Assembly: GCF_958445495.1 (NCBI RefSeq)
Contig: NZ_CAUCSQ010000004.1
Coordinates: forward strand, 72,990-136,989
Length of the DNA stretch: 64,000 nt
Direction of reading: 5' to 3'
Origin: an uncultured Bacteroides sp.
GTDB lineage: Bacteria; Bacteroidota; Bacteroidia; Bacteroidales; Bacteroidaceae
The notes below the pieces were generated by a model. It was not told where the DNA came from and searched no databases. It saw only the letters and a program-made list of their open reading frames with translations. A program made the translations under genes and the position numbers. Below are positions 18,193-25,670 of the stretch, piece by piece (the stretch's first letter is position 1; each line of letters opens with the position of its first letter).

Positions 18193-18975
18193 ATGGATTT
18201 ACGAACGGCAAATGTAACAAGATATATTCTTCCTCTGCGTGAGGGAGGCTCATTGCCCGCTTTAGCCGAAGCTGACGACGGATTCAAGTATGTAGTAAAA
18301 TTCAGGGGAGCAGGACACGGGACGAAAGCGCTGATTGCCGAGCTGATTGGTGGAGAAATAGCCCGTGCACTGGGTTTCAGAGTCCCCGAAATAGTCTTTC
18401 TGAATTTGGACGAAGCCTTCGGACGGACAGAAGCGGATGAAGAAATACAGGATTTGCTCCAATGGAGCCGCGGGTTGAACATAGGATTGCATTTCCTTTC
18501 CGGCTCACTCGCCTTTGATCCGGCAGTACACACGGTAGACGGGAAAACCGCCTCGCAGGCAGTATGGCTGGACGCCTTGCTGACCAATGTGGACCGCACC
18601 GTCAAAAATACCAATATGCTGATGTGGCACAAAGAACTGTGGCTGATTGACCACGGAGCTTCCCTCTATTTCCACCATTCCTGGGCTAACTGGCAAAAGC
18701 AGGCGCTTGTTCCTTTCGTACAGATAAAAGACCATGTATTGCTGCCGTCCGCCGACAAACTGGAGGAAGTAAATACCGAATTCAAGCGACTGTTAACTCC
18801 GGAAAAGATACGGGAAATTGTCAATGCCGTCCCCGACGACTGGCTGAACCGGACGGAAGGAACGGAAACGCCCCAGGATTTAAGAGAGGTTTACATCCGT
18901 TTTCTGGAAGAAAGAACCAAGCATTCCGAACTATTTGTAAATGAAGCGCAACATGCAAGAAAGGCACTTATATGA
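18193..18975 (+). CDS. HipA-like kinase-fold protein (HipA_2 type)
   Basis: A 260-residue single-domain protein. Visible elements resemble a HipA-type kinase fold: a nucleotide-binding beta-sheet with YVVKFRGAGHGTKALIAELIGGEIAR (key residues K at about 37 and E at about 51), a catalytic-loop-like LDALLTNVDRTVKNTNML (aspartate followed by N), and a magnesium-binding LWLIDHGASL. It is shorter than true HipA toxins (about 440 residues), and no HipB-like antitoxin gene is next to it. Proteins of this type are commonly paired with DUF3037 proteins, as here, where the next gene overlaps by 35 bases. The target is unknown; a toxin role is not established. It is one of only two intact plus-strand genes in the window. 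Confidence 0.8.
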   Translation: MDLRTANVTRYILPLREGGSLPALAEADDGFKYVVKFRGAGHGTKALIAELIGGEIARALGFRVPEIVFLNLDEAFGRTEADEEIQDLLQWSRGLNIGLHFLSGSLAFDPAVHTVDGKTASQAVWLDALLTNVDRTVKNTNMLMWHKELWLIDHGASLYFHHSWANWQKQALVPFVQIKDHVLLPSADKLEEVNTEFKRLLTPEKIREIVNAVPDDWLNRTEGTETPQDLREVYIRFLEERTKHSELFVNEAQHARKALI

Positions 18976-19336
18976 ATACGCAGTCATCCGTTTCGTTCCC
19001 AGAGTGGAACGTGAGGAATTTATCAATGTAGGGATTGTGCTGTTCTCCAAACAAGCCGGTTACCTGAAATCCCTCTATACGGTAGATGAGAACAAACTGA
19101 AACTGTTTTCTTCCGAGTTGGATACCGGTTGCCTGAAAGAAGGATTACGGGTATTCGATAAAATATGTTCAGGAAACAAGGAAGGAGGGGCAATCGCCGG
19201 TATGGATATTCCCGACCGGTTCCGATGGCTGACTGCGGTGAAAAGCTCCTGCATACAAGTATCCCGCCCGCATCCCGGACTCTCGGCCGACCTGGACAAA
19301 ACATTAGAGAGATTGTTCGGGGAACTGGTTCTCTGA
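18941..19336 (+). CDS. DUF3037 domain protein, partner of the HipA-like gene
   Basis: A 131-residue protein that begins with the DUF3037 signature YEYAVIRFVPRVEREEFINVG (key run at residues 11-31) followed by GIVLFSKQAGYL. It overlaps the end of the HipA-like gene by 35 bases in a different frame, implying translational coupling and joint function. An internal ATG at 18953 would remove four residues and gives a family-typical start (MQERHLYEYAVIRF). The biochemical role of the family is unknown. The gene ends 47 bp from the convergent esterase gene; no clear terminator hairpin with a T-run is visible between them. Confidence 0.82.
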   Translation: MKRNMQERHLYEYAVIRFVPRVEREEFINVGIVLFSKQAGYLKSLYTVDENKLKLFSSELDTGCLKEGLRVFDKICSGNKEGGAIAGMDIPDRFRWLTAVKSSCIQVSRPHPGLSADLDKTLERLFGELVL

Positions 19337-19382
19337 CTCTCCCCCGGACAATTTTCCAAACCGGCGGCAGGCGGCACACCGT

Positions 19383-20999
19383 TTAACGGGCAGTGATATA
19401 AAAGCTCTGTTCCACGGCATCGGCTGTCTGTACTTTAGGCTCTACGCTACGCCCGTACTGCCAGGCCACAACCGTGACTTTTACCGGAAACTTCGCACGA
19501 GGAGGAATCGGAGTGAACACAATCCGGTCACCCGCTATTTCCGCCGGTCCTTCCTTTATATAATAGTAAACCGGAAGTCCTGCATCCGAAGTGCCATTTA
19601 AAGCGACTTCTCCGGTCGAAGCCTTGACGTCCCGCAGCTTGGGAAAAGTGATATGCTGCGGCATTCCTTCCTTATTCCGGTAAGGAATGCGGATTTCCAC
19701 TTGCTGGACAGCACTCCGATATATATCATCCTGCTTTACGGAAGCCATCAGGCAGATGTTTCCCGTACGTTTCGGATTATCCAGTCCCATCCGGTAGAAA
19801 CGGACCGTAAAAGTGGTATCATCCACCACTTCCACCGGACCGCAGATTCTCGACACTCGAATCGGGCGCTTGCCGTGCTCTTCCGAGTACGTCCTCCTCA
19901 GCGTATCTGTGTACACAGCTTTCAGGCGGAAGGTGACTCCATCTTCTTCGGGTTGGAAAGAGGGTGACATACGTACATGGGATTCCGGATTGAAAGTTAC
20001 CAGTTTCCCTTTTTGCTCGAAACCGATGTATTGTTCCTTCTTTCCGCGTTCGCCGGCATAATACTTTTCCGTAGCGTCTGCCATTTCCTTATCAAAATAC
20101 CAAAATGCCTGCTCCTTGTTTCCTTTATACTTATCATATGGAGCGGCATCGGCTGCGGGAATCTCATTTTTTCTCCAACGGTCTGCGAGCCAGCCGTCTT
20201 TGGCTTCCACAGGAATCAGTCGGACCGGAGCATCCAAAGGAGAGCGTTCCGGCAATCTGTATCGTACGGCCTTTTTCAGAAAGAGGGAAAGGTAGTCGAC
20301 CAATTCGTCGGAAATATCGAAATGCCCGTGTCCGGCATCCGCAAGGAATGAAAGAGGGGCGTTCGGATATTCGCGGCGATAATCGAAAGAGGTTATCAAC
20401 CGGTCTTCCCACCATTCGTCCTCTCCCATTACCATCAAAGAAGGAATGCCTTCAATCGTGCGGTTTCCCCAATCCAGATTCGCACGTCCGTAACCCGTCA
20501 GATGAGTCCTGGGCGAGTCACCGTGGATAGACAGGACGGCCAAGGTGCGTCCGGGATTCCAGGCGGCAAAGTTCCACGGATAAGTCGCCATTGCCGAGTG
20601 GCCGACAGGAATGACCGGCGCAAATTCCAATTCCGCATACCCGCTTATTTCAGACAGGTTTTTCATCATCGTCTCAAAGATTTGCTGCGTGCCTTTCGTT
20701 ACATCCCAGCGTTGGTCTATTCCGGGAGTTATCCATATCTCCGCAATCCCAAGCTCGCTCATATTTTTCCGGAACTCCGGATGTTCGAAGATAGTCTCTT
20801 CGGTCATGTTATGTTGCCCTACCACAACGGCACGGACTTGCCTGCAATTCTCCGGTATCCACAGGTAAGCGGACGGATGCGCTTTCGTTTCTTCCGAAAC
20901 CAGCTCTTTTATCTCTACCGACCATTGCCAGGGAGCTGCCGGGACCGGGGCTGCCTGCAGCAATAAAACAAACAAAGCCGCAAAAAAATATCTACTCAT
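19383..20999 (-). CDS. Secreted alpha/beta-hydrolase esterase with C-terminal beta-sandwich region
   Basis: The frame opens at 21068, but the ATG at 20999 is preferred: it gives a clean signal peptide (MSRYFFAALFVLLLQAAPVPA) and sits 25 bp after the GH97 stop. The 538-residue product has an alpha/beta-hydrolase core with nucleophile elbow GHSAM (serine near 133) and a candidate catalytic histidine in DAGHGHFD (near 223). After about residue 300 it becomes beta-rich, with Ig-like stretches (TGEVALNGTSDAGLPVYYYI). This suggests a carbohydrate esterase that removes acyl groups from the polysaccharide, working with the upstream GH97. The exact esterase family was not recognised. Confidence 0.75.
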   Translation of the reverse strand: MSRYFFAALFVLLLQAAPVPAAPWQWSVEIKELVSEETKAHPSAYLWIPENCRQVRAVVVGQHNMTEETIFEHPEFRKNMSELGIAEIWITPGIDQRWDVTKGTQQIFETMMKNLSEISGYAELEFAPVIPVGHSAMATYPWNFAAWNPGRTLAVLSIHGDSPRTHLTGYGRANLDWGNRTIEGIPSLMVMGEDEWWEDRLITSFDYRREYPNAPLSFLADAGHGHFDISDELVDYLSLFLKKAVRYRLPERSPLDAPVRLIPVEAKDGWLADRWRKNEIPAADAAPYDKYKGNKEQAFWYFDKEMADATEKYYAGERGKKEQYIGFEQKGKLVTFNPESHVRMSPSFQPEEDGVTFRLKAVYTDTLRRTYSEEHGKRPIRVSRICGPVEVVDDTTFTVRFYRMGLDNPKRTGNICLMASVKQDDIYRSAVQQVEIRIPYRNKEGMPQHITFPKLRDVKASTGEVALNGTSDAGLPVYYYIKEGPAEIAGDRIVFTPIPPRAKFPVKVTVVAWQYGRSVEPKVQTADAVEQSFYITAR

Positions 21000-21024
21000 G
21001 ATGTTTCTTTTAATTGTAAACCGC

Positions 21025-22980
21025 TTATTCACTTTCCAGCGGGGTGAAATGCAATGCAGCCCCTCCACTCGCTTTCAGCTTCAAGACGAGCTTATCCCCG
21101 GCCTTTACCTTCTTACGGACACTGCGCACTTTCGTCCGCGTATTCAACCTGTCGTCATCTTCATACAAGTAGAGCATATACTTCTTCCCCGGTTCCAGGA
21201 AATCCGCAGTCAACGTGACCGTACGGGCCTCCGTATTTGTCATAACTCCTACGAACCAGTCATTTCCCGAACGACGTGCCTGGACGATATACTCCCCGAT
21301 TTCCCCGTCTAACGCACGGCTGTCGTCCCATACGCTCGGAACGGCTTTCCAGAATTCCAGCTCCTCCTCTCCTTTATAGAATTCCGGCCGGTCATACCAG
21401 AACATAAACTGCAAAGGGCTGTAATATACCGCCGCCATCGCCAACTGATGCGCTTTCGTATTCTTCACCCGCCCATTGAAATAACAGAGAGTATAATCTC
21501 CCGCACCCGCCAGGAAACGAGTGAAAGGAAGAATCGTATTGTGCGTCGCATCCGGCATTTCCTCGTTTCCGCGAATACCTTCCTGTGTCATCAGGTTGGG
21601 ATAAGTACGGCTGAAACCTGTCGGACGGTATTCGTCGTGAATATCCACCATCAGACCGTATTCTCCGCACTTGCGGACCGCATCGTGCAACCACGTGCTC
21701 CAATGCTGATTGCCAATCTGTACAAAGCCGAACTTGATACCCTTCAATCCCCATTTTTTATACAAGGGCAACAGAGTATCCAACTGCTGCACCAACGCAC
21801 GCTGATTGACATACACCATGAGTCCGACCCCTTTCGATTCGGCATACCTGCACAAAACAGGTATATCAAGGTCTTTATCCGGAGAAACAGAAGTAGCGTC
21901 CGAACTCATCTTCATTTCCGGACCGTACCAACCGGCATCCAAATGTACATACTGGATGCCACGTTCCGCCGCAAAGTCAATGGCAGCTTTCACCCTATCC
22001 TGTTTCAAGTCGCCCGAACGGAATACTTTTCCGGGTTTAATCCAGGAAGTGTCGGCCAGTCTGCAAGCCGGGTTCAGATTCAAGACGATATCATTATTGT
22101 TAATCAAGTCCACCGGACGTTCGCCGACCATGATTACGCGCCAAGGAGTACTGTAAGGAGAAATCACATCGACACTGCCATACAGGCTCGTTTCCAAAGT
22201 GGAAGGTTTTTCCGAAGACAGGCGGAACTTGCCGCGGGCATAATCCACCATCTCCGCTTCCAGCAAGGCAACCGACAATCCGTCAGGCAGTTTCAAAGTC
22301 AAAGGACGTTCACTTTCCTCTCTCCCCCATCCTTTCAGCGGACGAAGCTCATAAGGCCCTTGCGCCCAACGTTCATAATAAGCCATTGTCCCTTCAGGCA
22401 TCGTGAAACTAGTCTGCTCGCCGACGATATGCAGGAAAAGCCCGTTTGTCAACTCCGGAAAATGATAGCGGAAAGCAACTCCTTCATTATAGGCGCGAAT
22501 GATAATATTCATAAAGTAATTCTTACGTTTATCATAGCCGCCGTCCTTATTGCCATCTCCTTCTCCTTTCCTGAATTTGAGAACCATCTCATTGTAGCAG
22601 TCACGGACTTCCGCACGTTCGCCATACACGGGCTGCCATGTTTCGTCCGCCTTCCGCCGTTCAGTCCCCGTCAATTTCAGATTCTCACACCAGAAACGGC
22701 AGGTATCGTTCGGAATGCCCAACGCAGATTCAAACAACTGGTTCTCAATCAGGACTCCCAGTTTACTTTCCTCAATTACCGGACGGTTCTTATAAGTCAA
22801 GGTATAATACATTTGTGCATCACCCTCTCCCACCGCACGCTGATAAAAGGTAAAACGATAAGCTCCGTCGGGAGACGCCAGTTCCCGGCGGGTTTCCGTC
22901 ATCACATCCTGAGCTTTCGCCAATACCGGTATTGCCAGCAACAAAAGCAAAATTCTTTTCTTCATTTTATTTACGTTCAT
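21025..22980 (-). CDS. GH97 glycoside hydrolase, atypical active-site subgroup
   Basis: A 651-residue secreted enzyme with the GH97 layout: N-terminal beta-sandwich (about 25-290), (beta/alpha)8 barrel (about 300-560) and C-terminal beta-domain. The barrel carries FAAERGIQYVHLDAGWYGPE and GIKFGFVQIGNQHW. Retaining GH97 enzymes have a nucleophile aspartate at the position corresponding to KxDF; here it reads KFGF, so that aspartate is missing. The motif VDIHDEYRPTGFSRTYPNLM places a glutamate where inverting members have a catalytic acid, followed by EGIRGNEE. Characterised GH97 enzymes cleave alpha-glucosides or alpha-galactosides; specificity here is uncertain. A second ATG at 22965 is an alternative start closer to the signal peptide. 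Confidence 0.85.
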   Translation of the reverse strand: MNVNKMKKRILLLLLAIPVLAKAQDVMTETRRELASPDGAYRFTFYQRAVGEGDAQMYYTLTYKNRPVIEESKLGVLIENQLFESALGIPNDTCRFWCENLKLTGTERRKADETWQPVYGERAEVRDCYNEMVLKFRKGEGDGNKDGGYDKRKNYFMNIIIRAYNEGVAFRYHFPELTNGLFLHIVGEQTSFTMPEGTMAYYERWAQGPYELRPLKGWGREESERPLTLKLPDGLSVALLEAEMVDYARGKFRLSSEKPSTLETSLYGSVDVISPYSTPWRVIMVGERPVDLINNNDIVLNLNPACRLADTSWIKPGKVFRSGDLKQDRVKAAIDFAAERGIQYVHLDAGWYGPEMKMSSDATSVSPDKDLDIPVLCRYAESKGVGLMVYVNQRALVQQLDTLLPLYKKWGLKGIKFGFVQIGNQHWSTWLHDAVRKCGEYGLMVDIHDEYRPTGFSRTYPNLMTQEGIRGNEEMPDATHNTILPFTRFLAGAGDYTLCYFNGRVKNTKAHQLAMAAVYYSPLQFMFWYDRPEFYKGEEELEFWKAVPSVWDDSRALDGEIGEYIVQARRSGNDWFVGVMTNTEARTVTLTADFLEPGKKYMLYLYEDDDRLNTRTKVRSVRKKVKAGDKLVLKLKASGGAALHFTPLESE

Positions 22981-23118
22981 GTTTATCTGTCTTTTCCATT
23001 ATATACGAACGAGGAAGAAATTATACTCAACATCAACTATACGATAAAAGACAAAAAATCTTTGTGAAGAGGTGAAAGACACTATCTTAAAAGATAGAAT
23101 TCCATCTGAACTTTGGCA

Positions 23119-24072
23119 TTATTCCATCTGTTCCCTATAAAAAGTCGGCGTCATTCCTGTCAGCCGTTTAAAGATGCGATTAAAGTGTACCGATGATTCA
23201 AACCCGCAGGCCGCACTGATTTGAGAGACATTCATCACACTGTTATTCAACAATTTACAAGCATATCCGATACGCATATCGAGTACATACTCTTTGAATG
23301 TCTTTCCTGTATTTTCTTTAAAGTACCGGCAGAAAGCAGCGGGATTCATCGCTGTGTAAGAAGCAATTTCATCCAAGCCGACGGATTCGGTATAATGTTT
23401 GTTCAGATAGGCAATCACCTTTTCCATCCTTTCATTACGCATGATGGAAGGAGCCGGGGTATAATGGGAAGTCGTCAGATATTTCCTGCGGTTGCCGGCA
23501 GCCATCATTTGCAGAAGTGAAAGCAACAGGATGATTTGTTCCGCCCCTTTGGCGGAAGGAATCCGTTGCAACAGCTTGAAGATTTTTCCCGAACGGGCAA
23601 CAGTGAATTTAATTCCCCTGCAGGCATCCTCCAGCAAATTCCTGATGGGAATAAACTGGGAATATTGAGAAATGGAATAATGCATAAAGTCTTTCTCGAA
23701 TTGGATATTCACTCCTTTCACTTTCGGTTCGGGTTCTTTTCCATTGCCCAATTCCTCCCTGCTACCGGATTCTTCTCCATTATCCGGCCTTTCCCCGTTA
23801 TCCGTTTTTTCTCCGCTATCGGATTCTCTCCTGTCCTCCGGCGGACTCTGCATGCTATGAGGCAGTTCGGAACCGAAAAGAATCAAATCGCCTTTCGAAT
23901 AAGGGATAATGCTGTCACCCACCAGGCAATCCCCCTCTCCCTTCTCCACATAGATAATCTCATACTCACTATGAAAATGCCACGGATACGTAAAACGCGG
24001 ATATTCATAAAAGCGGGCGCGGACGGGATTGGAAGCCGTAATAGCCAACTTCTCATTCATTATCTTCTTCAT
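23119..24072 (-). CDS. AraC-family transcriptional regulator with cupin sensor and hexapeptide repeat insert
   Basis: The open frame runs up to 24174, but the ATG at 24072 (MKKIMNEKLAITA) gives the usual AraC start; the upstream 34 codons look spurious. The 317-residue protein has an N-terminal cupin ligand-binding domain (about 15-80, with WHFHSEYEIIYVEKGEG), an unusual acidic hexapeptide repeat (about 83-116), a helical linker and a C-terminal two-HTH AraC domain (about 215-315, VSQISAACGFESSVHFNRIFKRLTG). It lies 138 bp upstream of the GH97-esterase operon and probably controls it. Its promoter region adjoins the uxuA fragment, so its upstream control region may have been altered by the rearrangement. 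Confidence 0.9.
   Translation of the reverse strand: MKKIMNEKLAITASNPVRARFYEYPRFTYPWHFHSEYEIIYVEKGEGDCLVGDSIIPYSKGDLILFGSELPHSMQSPPEDRRESDSGEKTDNGERPDNGEESGSREELGNGKEPEPKVKGVNIQFEKDFMHYSISQYSQFIPIRNLLEDACRGIKFTVARSGKIFKLLQRIPSAKGAEQIILLLSLLQMMAAGNRRKYLTTSHYTPAPSIMRNERMEKVIAYLNKHYTESVGLDEIASYTAMNPAAFCRYFKENTGKTFKEYVLDMRIGYACKLLNNSVMNVSQISAACGFESSVHFNRIFKRLTGMTPTFYREQME
23731..23829 (-). repeat. 18-bp coding tandem repeat (hexapeptide) inside the AraC regulator
   Basis: Five to six degenerate 18-bp units encode a series of roughly (E/K)(S/T/R)(D/P)(S/N)GE hexapeptides. The insert lies between the cupin strands and the AraC linker, where family members normally have a short loop. Because 18 is a multiple of three, copy changes keep the frame. 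Confidence 0.7.
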
Positions 24073-24097
24073 AAATCTCCTTGCTGAACTATTTTTG

Positions 24098-24105
24098 CAA
24101 AGATA
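24098..24105 (-). promoter_or_regulatory. -7-like promoter element upstream of the AraC regulator
   Basis: TATCTTTG on the minus strand, 25 bp upstream of the start at 24072, matches TAnnTTTG. No correctly spaced -33 TTTG is seen; the uxuA breakpoint about 40 bp further upstream may have replaced it. Confidence 0.35.
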
Positions 24106-24139
24106 GGCAAATATCTTGCAAAAATACGCATCATAGTAC

Positions 24140-24484
24140 ATGCAGAGTGCGGGCAAGCACAACGACACCCGCAAGCTGGCAAAGAAATTTGCAAAGAGAA
24201 CTCATTTCGTACATCTGCGCAGTACGGCTGCCATGCCCGGAGGAAACTTTATCGAAAGTTCCCATCTCACGGGAAGAGGACATCTGATTGACCTCATCCG
24301 TATCTTCGAGCATGAGAATCCGGGATTGCCGATGCGTGTAGACCACGGAAGAATGATGCTGGGAGATGAAGACAAAGGCTACAATCCGGGATATTCTTTC
24401 CACGGACGTATGTTGGCTCTCGCACAGGTAGAAGGAATGATGGCTGTGGTGGACGATGAAAAGGAGCATCGGATGAGACTGTAA
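24140..24484 (+). pseudogene. uxuA: 3' remnant of mannonate dehydratase gene (uxuA)
   Basis: About 114 codons matching the C-terminal part of mannonate dehydratase, the D-mannonate to 2-keto-3-deoxy-D-gluconate step of glucuronate breakdown. Landmarks are KRTHFVHLRST, the HL and E after it, MRVDHGRMM, NPGYSFHGRM and LAQVEGMM. A full enzyme is about 390 residues, so two thirds, including most of the active-site barrel, are missing. A stop codon lies two codons upstream of the first ATG and no homologous sequence is visible further left. It is the only gene for cytoplasmic uronate catabolism in the window, and it is dead. It abuts the AraC regulator's upstream region, so a recombination breakpoint lies close to 24140-24147. 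Confidence 0.88.
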
Positions 24485-24691
24485 TAAAAAACAATAGCCA
24501 TTATTTTCATCTCTTCCGATTCCCCTTCTTCGGAGCATCGGATTACGACAAAATTACCTGCTGCCGGCACTAGGCGTAGAATAGTGTACGAATGACCGTT
24601 TCGGTATCAAACCGGATGGCAACCTCTCATGGCGGGGAAACGAAACAGGAATGAGACAAATCTCTCTACATATAATTATATTTAGTACCAA

Positions 24692-24806
24692 CTGCTGTCA
24701 TCTGTCACACAACGTACAGTAATACACTGATTATAAACGAAAAAGACCGTGACAGCAAGCTGTGACAGCAGCATTAAAGAGAAGAAATGCCGTCACCTGC
24801 TGTCAC
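24692..24806. repeat. Cluster of paired TGACAG/CTGTCA elements
   Basis: Three groups are seen: CTGCTGTCATCTGTCAC (24692-24708), GTGACAGCA-AGCT-GTGACAGCAG (24749-24772) and GTCACCTGCTGTCAC (24792-24806). Each group has two copies, in direct or inverted order, so pairs can form hairpins with one another. The function is unknown. Confidence 0.55.
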
Positions 24807-24870
24807 GCAATCAATATCCCCGCCATGTGTAATACAAAGAACATTAGTTTCGTTATTTGTTTCTCGGCTT

Positions 24871-25047
24871 GAAACTTTAGTTTCAAAGGCTAGAAACTCT
24901 AGTTCCAAAAGCTAGAAACCCTAGTTTCAAGAGCTAGAAACTCCAGTTCCAAGAGCTAGAAACTCTAGTTCCAAAGGCTAGGAAACTCCAGTTTCAAGAG
25001 CCAGAAACTCTAGTTTCGAAGGCTAGAAAATTCTGTTTCGAAGACAA
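24871..25047. repeat. Tandem array of eight 22-bp units, each holding a GAAACT-nn-AGTTTC palindrome
   Basis: Unit starts are 24871, 24893, 24915, 24937, 24959, 24982, 25004 and 25026. Each has a 14-bp core of the form GAAACTctAGTTTC (arms inverted, two-base centre; some copies have TTCC at the end) followed by an 8-bp linker of AAGAGCTA or AAAGGCTA type; one linker is 9 bp. Decayed similarity continues past 25047. There are no unique spacers, so it is not a CRISPR array. Confidence 0.85.
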
Positions 25048-25138
25048 GGAACTACCTTTCCCAAACAATGAAACGCTTAGGAACAAAGCATAAGACAAAT
25101 GCTAGAGTGTAGAAGTAACAAATATCAGGCACAGAAAC

Positions 25139-25576
25139 TCACGCTATCAACCATTCTCCCAAATTCCTATTTACCGCATCAAAAGAAACACCGACTTTCA
25201 CTAACCGGCGTCCATCCGCAATATATGGAATGAGATAGCCTTTTTCGTCAATCTGTTGCAAAGCTTCTTCCGCCGTGCCGTCCAGCTTGAACTCAAAGAC
25301 ATAGATACAATCACGTGTCTTTACTACCGCATCCGCACGTCCGATAGCACTTTGCACTTCCGACTGTATGAATTGCCCCATCAATTTGAAAACAAGATAG
25401 AAAACAACCTGGTAATGACGTTCCGTCTTCGTATTCAGCTCGTATGGAAAATCGGCAAAGAAGGCACGCAGGCGGGTAAGGAAGGTTTTTACATCGCCAT
25501 TACGAAGTTTCTCAAAGCTCTGTATGCCTACCGGAAGCTTGCGGGGCAGGGATGTTGAAGTACGATTTATATTCAT
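25139..25576 (-). pseudogene. Internally deleted AAA-ATPase-like/PD-(D/E)XK nuclease protein (DUF1703 type)
   Basis: The 145-codon frame from the ATG at 25576 joins the family's N-terminal signature LPVGIQSFEKL directly to its C-terminal nuclease part (GDVKTFLTRLRAFFADFPYEL, then GRADAVV and VFEFKLDGTAEEALQQIDEKGY). Intact relatives are about 510-530 residues, with an ATPase core after the N-terminal signature. Here about 370 residues are gone, yet the join is in frame. The nuclease motif residues (D in GRAD, E-x-K in EFK) remain. It might still make a small nuclease-fold protein, but loss of the ATPase domain argues for a relic. An upstream ATG at 25627 adds 17 atypical residues. Confidence 0.75.
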
Positions 25577-25670
25577 AACGTCATCTCGACTTAATATGAT
25601 TGCAAGTATGCGTCTACAAAAATACAAAAACTTTCAGGATACAGGAAAGATAGGAGACTTTCTTCCGTCT

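Larger units (their letters stand above)
24485..25138. other. Non-coding, repeat-rich interval between uxuA remnant and nuclease remnant
   Basis: No gene is supported in this 650-bp stretch. It contains a cluster of CTGCTGTCA/TGACAGCAG elements (24692-24806) and a 22-bp palindromic tandem array (24871-25047) that decays towards 25080. Broken genes lie on both sides, which fits a recombination-prone junction. Confidence 0.6.

Noticed and set aside
18193..19336. Classical hipBA toxin-antitoxin pair
   Set aside because: There is no HTH antitoxin gene next to it, the HipA-like protein is too short and the partner is DUF3037.
21448..23067. 539-codon open frame on the plus strand
   Set aside because: It lies opposite the GH97 gene, has no signal, motif or plausible composition, and GH97 is unmistakable on the other strand.
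23082..23097. Terminator after the AraC gene
   Set aside because: The 7-bp CTATCTT/AAGATAG hairpin lacks a following T-run and lies just beyond the stop codon; support is too weak.
24131..24538. 135-codon minus-strand open frame over the uxuA remnant
   Set aside because: The plus strand encodes recognisable uxuA sequence, so the minus-strand frame is incidental.
24871..25047. CRISPR array
   Set aside because: The period is 22 bp with linkers of only 8 bp that are themselves near-identical; there are no unique spacers and no cas genes.
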